A stretch of 64,000 nt of DNA from Candidatus Rokuibacteriota bacterium (GTDB taxonomy: Bacteria; Methylomirabilota; Methylomirabilia; Rokubacteriales; CSP1-6): positions 186,001 through 250,000 of the forward strand of contig JAHFDN010000001.1 of assembly GCA_023248995.1 (NCBI GenBank). The letters are read 5' to 3'. Shown piece by piece: positions 20,191-28,889 of this stretch (position 1 is the first letter of the stretch; each line of letters begins with the position of its first letter). The notes beneath the pieces were generated by a model. That model did not search any database. It was not told where the DNA came from and saw nothing but the letters and a program-made list of their open reading frames with translations. The position numbers and the translations under genes are program-made.

Positions 20191-21489
20191 TCAGGACGAA
20201 AGCCCGAGCCGGCGGTAGATGGCGTCCACGTTCCGGAGGTACCAGGCGGGATCGAAGCACGTCCGGATCTCCTCCGGCCCAAGGCGCGCCGCCACCTCGC
20301 GGTCCTGGGCGAGCAGGCTCAGGAAGCTCCTCTGCTCCCGCCAGGCCGTCATCGCGATGCGCTGGACGAGCTCGTAGGCCTGCTGGCGGGGCATCCCCGT
20401 CTCGGCCAGCTTGAGCAGCACGCGCTGGGAGTAGACGAGCCCGTAGCTCCGCTCGAAGTTCTCCCGGAGCCGCTCCGGGTAGACCTGGAGCCCTTCCAGG
20501 ATGCGTGCCATCTGGTGGAGCATGTAGTCCACCAGAATCGTGGAATCGGGGAGGATTACCCGCTCGACGGAGGAGTGACTGATGTCCCGCTCGCCCCAGA
20601 GCGCCACGTTCTCGAGGGCGGCCAGCGCGTTCGCCCTGACGAGCCGCGCGAGCCCTGAGAGCTGCTCGCACGACACCGGGTTCCGCTTGTGGGGCATGGC
20701 GCTCGAGCCCTTCTGGCCCTCGGCGAAGGGCTCCTCCACCTCCAGGATCTCGGTCCGCTGGAGCGTGCGGATCTCGGTGGCGACCTTCTCCAGCGAGGCA
20801 GCCACAATCGCGAGCGTCGCCGCGTACTCGGCGTGGCGGTCGCGCTGGATGACCTGGGTGGAGACGAGCGCGGGCTCCAGCCCGAGCGCGCGGCAGACTT
20901 CCGCCTCGACGTCGGGCTCCACGTGGGCGAAGGTCCCGACGGCCCCGGAGATCTTCCCCACGCGGACGGTCTCCCTGGCCCGCCGGAGCCGTTCCAGGTT
21001 GCGCCCTGCCTCCGCGTACCAGACGGCCACCTTGAGCCCGAAGGTGATCGGCTCGGCGTGCACGCCGTGGGTGCGTCCGACGGCCAGGGTCTCCTTGTGC
21101 TTCAGGGCGAGGTCTCGCAGCACCGCTTGGAGTCGCTCGAGCCCCTCGAGCAGGAGCTCCGAGGCCCGCTGGAGCTGGAGCGCCAGCGCCGTGTCGAGGA
21201 CGTCGGAGGCCGTCAGGCCCACGTGGACGTAGCGCGAGTCGGCGCCCAGGACCTCCTCCAGCTGCGTCAGGAACGCGATGACGTCGTGGCGGACGCGCGC
21301 CTCGATGGCATCAATCCGGCCTGCGTCCACGCGCGCTCCGGCCTTGATCCGGGCCAGCGCGTCGGCGGGGATGTGTCCCCGGCGTCCGTAGGCCTCGCAC
21401 ACCGCCAGTTCCACCCTGAGCCAGGCCGAGTACTTCTCCGCCTGACTCCACACCCGGCCCATCTCGGGGCGCGTGTACCGGTCGATCAT
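20191..21489 (-). CDS. purB: Adenylosuccinate lyase
   Basis: 432 aa; SSAMPHKRNPVSCEQLSGLARLVR signature. Confidence 0.98.
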   Translation of the reverse strand: MIDRYTRPEMGRVWSQAEKYSAWLRVELAVCEAYGRRGHIPADALARIKAGARVDAGRIDAIEARVRHDVIAFLTQLEEVLGADSRYVHVGLTASDVLDTALALQLQRASELLLEGLERLQAVLRDLALKHKETLAVGRTHGVHAEPITFGLKVAVWYAEAGRNLERLRRARETVRVGKISGAVGTFAHVEPDVEAEVCRALGLEPALVSTQVIQRDRHAEYAATLAIVAASLEKVATEIRTLQRTEILEVEEPFAEGQKGSSAMPHKRNPVSCEQLSGLARLVRANALAALENVALWGERDISHSSVERVILPDSTILVDYMLHQMARILEGLQVYPERLRENFERSYGLVYSQRVLLKLAETGMPRQQAYELVQRIAMTAWREQRSFLSLLAQDREVAARLGPEEIRTCFDPAWYLRNVDAIYRRLGLSS

Positions 21490-21493
21490 GGGC

Positions 21494-22759
21494 TCAGCGT
21501 CGCGCCAGCTCCCGTGGCAGTCGGCGCCGGTCCAGCGGGCCCAGCGTCAGGATCGAGAGCTGCTCCTCGTCCAGCAACCGGTGGATCAGCGCCTGGACGG
21601 CTTCCTCCCGGACGGCATCGATGTCCGCCAGCATCTGATCGAGCGAGAAAAAGGAGCCGAAGTAGATCTCCTGCTTCGCCAACCGGCTCATGCGGCTCGC
21701 CGTGGATTCCAGCGAGAGCATCAGGCTCCCCTTCAGGTGGTCCTTGGCGCGCCGGAGCTCGGCGGCAGTGACGCCATCCTTCTTGAGGGCGCGGATCTCC
21801 TTGAGGATCAGCTTGAGGGTTTTGGCGAAGCTCTCGCCTTCCGTGGCCGCGTAAATGTAGAGGAGCCCGGTATCGTGGTAGGCCTGGGTGCCCGAGTGGA
21901 TCGAGTACACGAGCCCCTGGCGCTCCCGCACCTCCTGGAAAAGACGCGAGGACATGCTTCCACCGATGATGTCGTTCAGCAGGTAGAGCGCGTGGCGCTC
22001 CGGGGCGGTATGGGTGAGCCCGGGGAAGCCCGCGACCATGTGCACCTGCTCCAGGGTCTTCTCGACGATGTCCACCGCCACCCGCCGGGCGGGCGCGGCT
22101 CCCTCCCGCTCGACCGCTCCCCCGGCAAGCCCTTCGACGCGCGGCGCCAGGAGCTCGAGCACCTGCTCGTGCTCGGAATGCCCGGCCACCGCCACGGTGA
22201 TCCGGGCGGGAGCGTACTCCTGCCGGAAGTGGCGGCAAATCGTCTCCCGGCTCAGGCTCTGCACGACCTCGCGGCGCCCGAGAATAGGCCGACCCAGAGG
22301 GTCGTCGGGCCAGAGGCGCTCGGCGAAGAGGTCGTGAATCAGGTCGTCCGGCGTGTCCTCCACCATCTTGATCTCCTGGAGGACGACCGACTTCTCCTTC
22401 TCGATGTCCTCGGCCGCGAAGAGGGGGTGGAGGAGGATGTCGGTCAGCAGGTCCACCGCCAGCGGCAGGTGCTCGTCCAGGACACTGACAAAGAAGCAGG
22501 TGTGCTCCTTGGAGGTGAAGGCGTCCATGTGGCCGCCCACCGAATCCATGGTCCGGGCGATCTCCGCGGCGCTGCGGGACTCGGTGCCTTTGAAGACCAG
22601 GTGCTCGATCAGGTGGGAGATCCCGCCGCGCTCCAGAGGCTCGTGGCGTGAGCCGGTGTCCACCCAGACGCCGATCGCGACCGAGCGGACGTGGGGCATC
22701 CGCTCGGTGATCAGGCGGATGCCGTCGGGGAGGATGCTCTTCCGGTACGCTTCCGTCAC
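21494..22759 (-). CDS. M16 family zinc peptidase
   Basis: GISHLIEHLVFKGTESRSAAEIA (HxxEH). Confidence 0.95.
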   Translation of the reverse strand: MTEAYRKSILPDGIRLITERMPHVRSVAIGVWVDTGSRHEPLERGGISHLIEHLVFKGTESRSAAEIARTMDSVGGHMDAFTSKEHTCFFVSVLDEHLPLAVDLLTDILLHPLFAAEDIEKEKSVVLQEIKMVEDTPDDLIHDLFAERLWPDDPLGRPILGRREVVQSLSRETICRHFRQEYAPARITVAVAGHSEHEQVLELLAPRVEGLAGGAVEREGAAPARRVAVDIVEKTLEQVHMVAGFPGLTHTAPERHALYLLNDIIGGSMSSRLFQEVRERQGLVYSIHSGTQAYHDTGLLYIYAATEGESFAKTLKLILKEIRALKKDGVTAAELRRAKDHLKGSLMLSLESTASRMSRLAKQEIYFGSFFSLDQMLADIDAVREEAVQALIHRLLDEEQLSILTLGPLDRRRLPRELARR

Positions 22760-22769
22760 CGGCCGATCC

Positions 22770-24884
22770 TCAGGCGTTCTTCCGCTTCTCCTTGTCGGCG
22801 AGCGCCGGCTGCTCCCTGAGCGCCATCTTGCGCGACAGCCGGATCTTGCCGTTGGGATCCACCTCGATCACCTTCACCAGGACCTCGTCCCCCTCCGCCA
22901 GGACGTCGGTCACGGCCTTGATCCGCGTCTCGGCGATCTGGGAGATGTGGAGCAGGCCCTCGGTCCCGGGCATCACCTCCACGAAGGCCCCGAACTCGAC
23001 GATCTTCTTGACCTTGCCGACGCAGATCCGATCCACCTCGACCTCGCGCACGATGTCCTGGATGATGGCGACAGCCTTCTGGACAGCGTTGTTGTCGGCC
23101 GAGAAGACCGTGACGCGCCCGTCGTCCTCCACGTCGATCTTGACCCCGGTCTGCTCCTGGATTCCCCGGATCACCTTGCCGCCCGGCCCGATGACCTCCC
23201 GGATCTTTTCGGGCCGGATCCGGATCGTGACGAAGCGCGGGGCGTAGGGGCTGAGCTCGGGGCGCGGCTTCTCGATGGTCTCCCGCATCTTCGCCAGCAC
23301 GTGCAGGCGCCCCTCGCGCGCCTGGGCCAGCGCGCGGCCCATGATCTCGGTCGAGACCCCGTTAATCTTGATGTCCATCTGGAGCGAGGTCACGCCCGCC
23401 TCCGTACCGGCCACCTTGAAGTCCATGTCGCCGTAATGGTCCTCGGTCCCCATGATGTCCGTCAGGATCGCCACCCGGTCCCCTTCCTTGATCAGCCCCA
23501 TGGCGATCCCCGCCACGGGCCCCTTGATGGGCACCCCGGCGTCCATAAGGGCGAGGCTTGCGCCGCAGACGGTAGCCATGGAGGAGGAGCCGTTGGACTC
23601 CAGGATGTCGGAGACGATGCGGATCGTGTAGGGGAAGGCCTCCTTGGGTGCCAGCACTGCTTCCACCGCGCGCTCCGCCAAGGCGCCGTGCCCGATCTCG
23701 CGCCGGCCCGGCCCCCCGAAACGCCGCACCTCGCCGACGGAGAACGACGGGAAGTTATAGTGGAGCATGAAGTGACGGTAGGATTCGCCAGTCAGGTCTT
23801 CTATTTTCTGTTCGTTCTCCCGCGTCCCCAGCGTCACGGTCACCAGGGCCTGGGTCTCCCCCCGGGTGAAAAGTGCGGAGCCGTGGGCGCGCGGCAGGTA
23901 GCCGACCTCCGAGCTGATCGCGCGGGTTTCCGTGGCGCGGCGCCCGTCCACCCGCACCCCTTTGTCGAGGACCATGCGGCGCACCTGGGCCTTCTCGACC
24001 TTCTCGAAGGCCTCCCTGCCCGGCCCCTTCAAGGTCGGGTCCGCCCCCAGCGCCTGGAACACGTCCTCGAAGATCTGGTTGATCGCCTGCGCCCGCGTCT
24101 GCTTTTCGTGGACGGACAGCGCCTGCGCGATCTTCTCGGCCGCGAGCTCGCGCACGCGCGTCTCCAGGGCGGGGTCCGCCGCCGCTTGAGCCAACGGCCA
24201 GGCCGGCTTCCCCGCGACGGCCCGCAGGTCCTTCTGGATCTTCGCCAGCGCCCGGCACTGCTCTTGGCCGAAGGCGATGGCCCGGAGTATCATCTCCTCC
24301 GGCACTTCCCTCGCCCCCGCCTCGACCATCAAGACCGCCTCTTCGGTTCCCGCGATGACGAGATCCAGCGAGGACACGTCGCGCTGGGCCTCGGTCGGGT
24401 TGGCGATCAGCAGGCCGTCCACCAGCCCGACGCGGACCGCGCCCACGGGGCCGTTGAAGGGAATGCCCGACACAACCAGCGCGGCGGAAGAGCCTACGAC
24501 GGCGAGGACGTCGGGGTCGTTCTCCTGATCGCCCGAGATTACCAGGTCGAGGATCTGCACCTCGTGCTTGAAGGCCTTCGGGAAGAGCGGACGGAGGGGG
24601 CGGTCGATCAGGCGGGAGGTCAGGATCTCCTTTTCCACCGGCCGGCCTTCCCGCTTGAAGAAGCCGCCGGGGATACGCCCCCCGGCATACGCGCGCTCGC
24701 GATAGTCCACGGTGAGCGGAAAGAAATCGACCCCCTCGAGGGGGGTCTTGGTCGCCACCACGGTGGCGAGCACCATGGTCCCACCGTAACGCACCATCAC
24801 CGCGCCGTCCGCCTGCCGGGCGACGCGCCCGGTCTCGAGCGTCAGGGTTCGGCCACCAATCTCAGTCGTCGTTGAATGCGCCAT
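22770..24884 (-). CDS. pnp: Polyribonucleotide nucleotidyltransferase
   Basis: 704 aa; FFPLTVDYRERAYAGGRIPGGFFKREGRP; KH (VIGPGGKVIRGIQEQTG) and S1 domains. Confidence 0.99.
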   Translation of the reverse strand: MAHSTTTEIGGRTLTLETGRVARQADGAVMVRYGGTMVLATVVATKTPLEGVDFFPLTVDYRERAYAGGRIPGGFFKREGRPVEKEILTSRLIDRPLRPLFPKAFKHEVQILDLVISGDQENDPDVLAVVGSSAALVVSGIPFNGPVGAVRVGLVDGLLIANPTEAQRDVSSLDLVIAGTEEAVLMVEAGAREVPEEMILRAIAFGQEQCRALAKIQKDLRAVAGKPAWPLAQAAADPALETRVRELAAEKIAQALSVHEKQTRAQAINQIFEDVFQALGADPTLKGPGREAFEKVEKAQVRRMVLDKGVRVDGRRATETRAISSEVGYLPRAHGSALFTRGETQALVTVTLGTRENEQKIEDLTGESYRHFMLHYNFPSFSVGEVRRFGGPGRREIGHGALAERAVEAVLAPKEAFPYTIRIVSDILESNGSSSMATVCGASLALMDAGVPIKGPVAGIAMGLIKEGDRVAILTDIMGTEDHYGDMDFKVAGTEAGVTSLQMDIKINGVSTEIMGRALAQAREGRLHVLAKMRETIEKPRPELSPYAPRFVTIRIRPEKIREVIGPGGKVIRGIQEQTGVKIDVEDDGRVTVFSADNNAVQKAVAIIQDIVREVEVDRICVGKVKKIVEFGAFVEVMPGTEGLLHISQIAETRIKAVTDVLAEGDEVLVKVIEVDPNGKIRLSRKMALREQPALADKEKRKNA

Positions 24885-24983
24885 ACGTGCGTTATGCCTC
24901 CTGCTTCGGACGGGAATCGGGGAGTGGGTGAGATGAGGGGGAGCAGCGGCCGTGCTCGACGCCGGAACGCTCGGGACGCGCCC

Positions 24984-25253
24984 TCACCCGCGGATCCCGA
25001 GCTTTTCGGTCACGGCCCGGTAGCGCTCCCGATCTTTCTTTCGAAGATATTCCAGAAGGCTGCGGCGCTGCCCGATGAGCTTCAGGAGACCACGCCGGGA
25101 GTGGTGATCCTTCGTGTGGAGCTTGAAGTGATCGGAGAGCCCGTTGACGCGCTCCGACAGGAGCGCGATCTGGACTTCCGGCGAGCCGGTGTCCCCTTCG
25201 TGGATGCGGAACTGTTCGATGAGGCTCTTCTTCCTTTCGACGGCAACCGGCAT
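24984..25253 (-). CDS. rpsO: 30S ribosomal protein S15
   Basis: 89 aa; [54 protein letters not shown]. Confidence 0.99.
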   Translation of the reverse strand: MPVAVERKKSLIEQFRIHEGDTGSPEVQIALLSERVNGLSDHFKLHTKDHHSRRGLLKLIGQRRSLLEYLRKKDRERYRAVTEKLGIRG

Positions 25254-25267
25254 GTGCCGACTCCTCC

Positions 25268-25321
25268 AGGGGTCCCGACCCCTAATCGCCCTACCCCCGA
25301 GCCTAGGCCCGCAGAGGCGGG
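25268..25321 (-). promoter_or_regulatory. Two hairpins in rpsO leader (25268-25283 and 25308-25321)
   Basis: aggggt-cccg-acccct and cccgc-agag-gcggg perfect stems; the first abuts the GGAGGAG Shine-Dalgarno. Confidence 0.55.
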
Positions 25322-25359
25322 TTCCAAAAACGCTTGTTACTCAAGTGCTTACCGTTGTC

Positions 25360-25388
25360 ACGCTAGCACAGGCGCGAGGGAAAGTAAA
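25360..25388 (-). promoter_or_regulatory. Predicted promoter of rpsO (TTTACT-17-TAGCGT, TGC extended -10)
   Basis: Hexamers read on minus strand between ribF stop and rpsO. Confidence 0.5.
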
Positions 25389-25394
25389 GGTGAA

Positions 25395-26333
25395 TCACGA
25401 GGGGGAGAGCCGAACGCCCAGGAGCCGAGCGGCCGTCGCGACATCGCGCGCGACCTGGGCTTGGAGCGCCTCCGCATCCGGGAACTTCTGCTCGGACCTG
25501 AGCCGCTCGAGGAAGGCCAGCGTGAGCAGCTTGTCGTACAGGTCATCTGAGAATTCGAGAAGATGCGCCTCGACCCAGAACTCTCCCTCGCCGAAGGTCG
25601 GGCGGACGCCCACGTTGACCACGGCGCCCGCCTCGCCCTCCGCCCAACGGGCGCGCGCCGCGTAGACGCCCGGGGCGAGGATGAGCTCCCGCTCGGGCTT
25701 GAAGTTGGCGGTCGGAAAGCCGAGCCGCCGGCCGCGCCCCTTGCCCCGGGCCACCCGTCCGCGAACCGTGTACGGATGGCCCAGGAGCTGTCGCGCGCGG
25801 GCCACGTCTCCGACCGCGATGGCGTCGCGGATCGCGGACGAGGAGACGATCACGCCATCCACCGCGAGCGGCGGAATGACGTGGGCGACGAGGCCGTACC
25901 GGGGACCCACCTCGGCCAGCAACTGAGCGTTCCCCCGGGCGTCGCGGCCAAAGGTATGGTTGAATCCGACGACGACCTCCCGCGCTTTCAGCCGCCGCGA
26001 GAGCACATCTTGCACGAACGCCTCGGGCTCGATCCGGGAGAACTCCAGGGTGAACGGGATGATCACGGTCACGTCCATGCCCTCAGCCGCAATGCGGTCG
26101 AGGTTCTCGGACGGCGCGGTGATCGGAACCGGCGCCCTGTCGGGCCGGAGCACCGCGAGCGGATGGGGCTCGAACGTCAGCGCCAGCGCGACGAGCCCGA
26201 GGCTTCGCGCGCGCTCTCGGGCGGTGGCGAGGATCTTCTGATGGGCGAGATGGATCCCGTCGAAGGCGCCGAGAGCCACGACGCTGGCAGGGCTCTCAGA
26301 CGGGTAGGACTCGAGGCCTCGGACGATCTCCAT
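25395..26333 (-). CDS. ribF: Bifunctional riboflavin kinase/FAD synthetase
   Basis: VVALGAFDGIHLAHQKIL...GRGRRLGFPTANF. Confidence 0.97.
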   Translation of the reverse strand: MEIVRGLESYPSESPASVVALGAFDGIHLAHQKILATARERARSLGLVALALTFEPHPLAVLRPDRAPVPITAPSENLDRIAAEGMDVTVIIPFTLEFSRIEPEAFVQDVLSRRLKAREVVVGFNHTFGRDARGNAQLLAEVGPRYGLVAHVIPPLAVDGVIVSSSAIRDAIAVGDVARARQLLGHPYTVRGRVARGKGRGRRLGFPTANFKPERELILAPGVYAARARWAEGEAGAVVNVGVRPTFGEGEFWVEAHLLEFSDDLYDKLLTLAFLERLRSEQKFPDAEALQAQVARDVATAARLLGVRLSPS

Positions 26334-27219
26334 AGAGGATCCGCTCGGGTTTCACCCGCGCCCCTTCCTCCAGCACCCGCCCCACCCCGAGAAACTCCCC
26401 TCCGGCCCCGTACAGGCGGACCAACCCCCGCGGGGGAGCGCCGGCGGGCGGCACCGGCACCGTGCCCCCGTTGAGGAGCGCCTCGGCGGCGGCCGCGTCC
26501 AGCGTCACCGCGGAGCGATCGGCGAGGGCGCTCTCGGCGGGGAGGAGGTGCTCTCCGAGGAAGGCGCCGTCGCGGGCGTCGCGCAGCCGGGACCACGGGA
26601 TCGCGCGCTCCAGCGTGTACGGTCCCACGCGCGTGCGAACCAGCTTCTCCAGCGCGCCGCCTGGGCCCAGCGCGGCGCCGATATCGGCGGCGAGCGTCCG
26701 GACGTACGTCCCCCGCCCGCAGACGACGCGGAGCGTGAACGTGGGCAGCGCTACCGCTTCCAGGGCGAGGGAGTACACCCGCACTTCGCGCGGCTCCCGC
26801 TCCACCTCGACCCCCCGCCGCGCGAGCTCGTACAGACGGCTGCCGCCGTGGTGCAACGCCGAGTACATGGGCGGAACCTGTCGGATCACACCCACGAAGC
26901 GTCTCAGGGCATCTTGGATCTGGTCAGCGGCCAGGGCTGGAACGGGAGACGTCCGGAGGACCGCGCCCGCCAGGTCCTGGGTGTCCGTGACGACCCCCAG
27001 GCGGATCGTCGCGAGGTATTCCTTGTCGTGATCCACGAGGTACGGCATGAGCTTGGTCGCTTCGTTCACGAGAATCGGGAGTACCCCGGTCGCGTCCGGA
27101 TCGAGCGTGCCGCCGTGCCCGACCTTGTGGGCGCGGAGGAGCCGCCGGAGGTGGGCCACCGCATGGAAGGAGCTGATCCCCGGCCCCTTCTCGATCACGA
27201 GGATCCCCGATCGTCCCAC
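26296..27219 (-). CDS. truB: tRNA pseudouridine(55) synthase
   Basis: KVGHGGTLDPDATGVLPILVNEATKL. Confidence 0.97.
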   Translation of the reverse strand: MGRSGILVIEKGPGISSFHAVAHLRRLLRAHKVGHGGTLDPDATGVLPILVNEATKLMPYLVDHDKEYLATIRLGVVTDTQDLAGAVLRTSPVPALAADQIQDALRRFVGVIRQVPPMYSALHHGGSRLYELARRGVEVEREPREVRVYSLALEAVALPTFTLRVVCGRGTYVRTLAADIGAALGPGGALEKLVRTRVGPYTLERAIPWSRLRDARDGAFLGEHLLPAESALADRSAVTLDAAAAEALLNGGTVPVPPAGAPPRGLVRLYGAGGEFLGVGRVLEEGARVKPERILYGDRPRPRVLPV

Positions 27220-27228
27220 GCCGGGTCT

Positions 27229-28176
27229 CTACCGCCTGGCCAGGGCATCGGCCACGGACCGCAGGAGGAGCTCGCGCGCCTGGTCGAGACTCGCCCCGAT
27301 CGTGCAACCCGCGGCATTGGCGTGCCCGCCGCCACCGAAGGCCGCCGCGATCGCCCCGACGTTGACGTCCCCCTTGGCGCGCAGACTCACCTTCACCCGG
27401 CCGCCCCCCACCTCGCGGAGCAAGATGGCCACTTTCACGCTCCGGATGGAGCGGGGGTAGGTCACGAGGTCCTCGGCCTCCAGGAAGGCATCGGGAACGC
27501 TGCCCTCGGAGAGGGCCAGCCAGGCCACCAGGCCATCGGAGCTCACCTCGACACGGCCGAGGAGTTCCCCCAGCCGCTTCAGGTCCTCGGGCCTCCGGCC
27601 TTCGTAGAGCGCCCCGGCCACCAGGGCCGGCTGGGCCCCGTGCGCGACAAGGTCCGCGGCGATTCGGAGGCTCCTCGGGCTGGTGTTGGAATAGCGGAAG
27701 GAACCCGTATCCGCGTGGATCGAAGTGAACAAGTTCGTCGCGATCTCGGGCGTCAACTTGAAGCCGGCGGCGTGGATCAGCTCGTAGACCAGTTCCCCGG
27801 TCGCCGAGGCCTCAGGGTCAACCCAATTGAGGTCGCCGTACCGCTTGTTGTCGGGGTGGTGGTCAATGTTCACCACGCGCGTCCCCGCGCCGCGGACGCC
27901 CTCGAGAAGCCCATCGGTCCGGGACGGATCCGGACAGTCGCCAAGGATGACGAGGTCGAAAGGTCCGGGGGCCGTTCGCCACCACTGGATCAGCGGGGCC
28001 CCAGGCAGGAACCCGAAGAGCGCGGGGACGGGATGCGGTCCGGCGAGCGTCACCGGCGTCCCGGCGTCGAGAAGCGCGAGCCCCAGCGCGAGCTCGGCGC
28101 CCAGCAGATCGCCGTCGGGCTGCACGGTCCCCAGGATGAGCACGCTCCCCCGCGGCCGGGAGAGCAGCTCCACCAC
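27229..28176 (-). CDS. nrnA: DHH/DHHA1 phosphoesterase (NrnA-like oligoribonuclease)
   Basis: VVNIDHHPDNKRYGDLNWVDPEASATGELVYEL; C-term GGGGHANAAG; may start a few codons upstream. Confidence 0.9.
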   Translation of the reverse strand: MVELLSRPRGSVLILGTVQPDGDLLGAELALGLALLDAGTPVTLAGPHPVPALFGFLPGAPLIQWWRTAPGPFDLVILGDCPDPSRTDGLLEGVRGAGTRVVNIDHHPDNKRYGDLNWVDPEASATGELVYELIHAAGFKLTPEIATNLFTSIHADTGSFRYSNTSPRSLRIAADLVAHGAQPALVAGALYEGRRPEDLKRLGELLGRVEVSSDGLVAWLALSEGSVPDAFLEAEDLVTYPRSIRSVKVAILLREVGGGRVKVSLRAKGDVNVGAIAAAFGGGGHANAAGCTIGASLDQARELLLRSVADALARR

Positions 28177-28201
28177 CTCCCTCGGAACCTTCGCCGCGAC
28201 G

Positions 28202-28597
28202 TCAAGCCTCCTCAGGGCTGCTTCCTTCCTCGGTCTTGAGTTCGGCCAGAAGCCCCTGAATGCGGGCGGCGTGCGCCATCGAGCGGTCGGGGCGGAATTG
28301 GAGCGTCGGAGTCACCCGGAGAGACAGATGCTGCCGGAGCCAGTTGTGGATGAACCCCCTGGCACTGTCCAAGACGGCGAGAGAGGCCTTCCACTGCTCC
28401 TCGCTGCCGAGGATGGAGACGTACACTTTGGCGAGACGCAGGTCCTTGGTGATGTCCACGCCCGTCACGGTGACGAACCCGAGGCGCGGGTCCTTCAACT
28501 CGCGCTGGAGAACGCGCGAGATCTCCTCCCTCACCAGCTGGTTCAACCGCTCGATGCGCTTGGCTTGCACGTCACAGGATCTCGGTCTGGACATCAA
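28202..28597 (-). CDS. rbfA: Ribosome-binding factor A
   Basis: RIERLNQLVREEISRVLQRELKDPRLGFVTVTGVDITKDLRLAKVYVSI. Confidence 0.95.
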   Translation of the reverse strand: MMSRPRSCDVQAKRIERLNQLVREEISRVLQRELKDPRLGFVTVTGVDITKDLRLAKVYVSILGSEEQWKASLAVLDSARGFIHNWLRQHLSLRVTPTLQFRPDRSMAHAARIQGLLAELKTEEGSSPEEA

Positions 28598-28862
28598 TGA
28601 CGTGGCCGTCCACCGTCGACTCGATGAAGGCCAGTGCCTTGGACACGACCTCGTTCGCGTGTCGGGAGTCCTCGGACACGCACGCGACGGCCAGCGTGGC
28701 GCGCTGCCAGGCGTCCTGGTGGTCCACCTCCGCCACCGAGACCTCGAAGCGCTGCCGGACCCTTTCCTTGAGCCCCTTGAGGACGTGCCGCTTCCCCTTG
28801 AGGGAATCCACGCCCGGGAGGTGGAGCTCCACCGTTCCTACCGCCACCCGGGCTCGACTCAC
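28572..28862 (-). CDS. DUF503 (YlxP-like) protein
   Basis: ELHLPGVDSLKGKRHVLKGLKERVRQRFEVSVAEVDHQDAWQRATLAVACVSED. Confidence 0.9.
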   Translation of the reverse strand: MSRARVAVGTVELHLPGVDSLKGKRHVLKGLKERVRQRFEVSVAEVDHQDAWQRATLAVACVSEDSRHANEVVSKALAFIESTVDGHVIDVQTEIL

Positions 28863-28889
28863 CGCTTGTCCTCCGGCCGCCGACCACCG

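Noticed and set aside
22353-24875. 840-aa plus-strand ORF antisense to pnp
   Set aside because: Product is His/Arg/Gly/Asp-rich shadow of a high-GC gene; pnp is unambiguous on the other strand.
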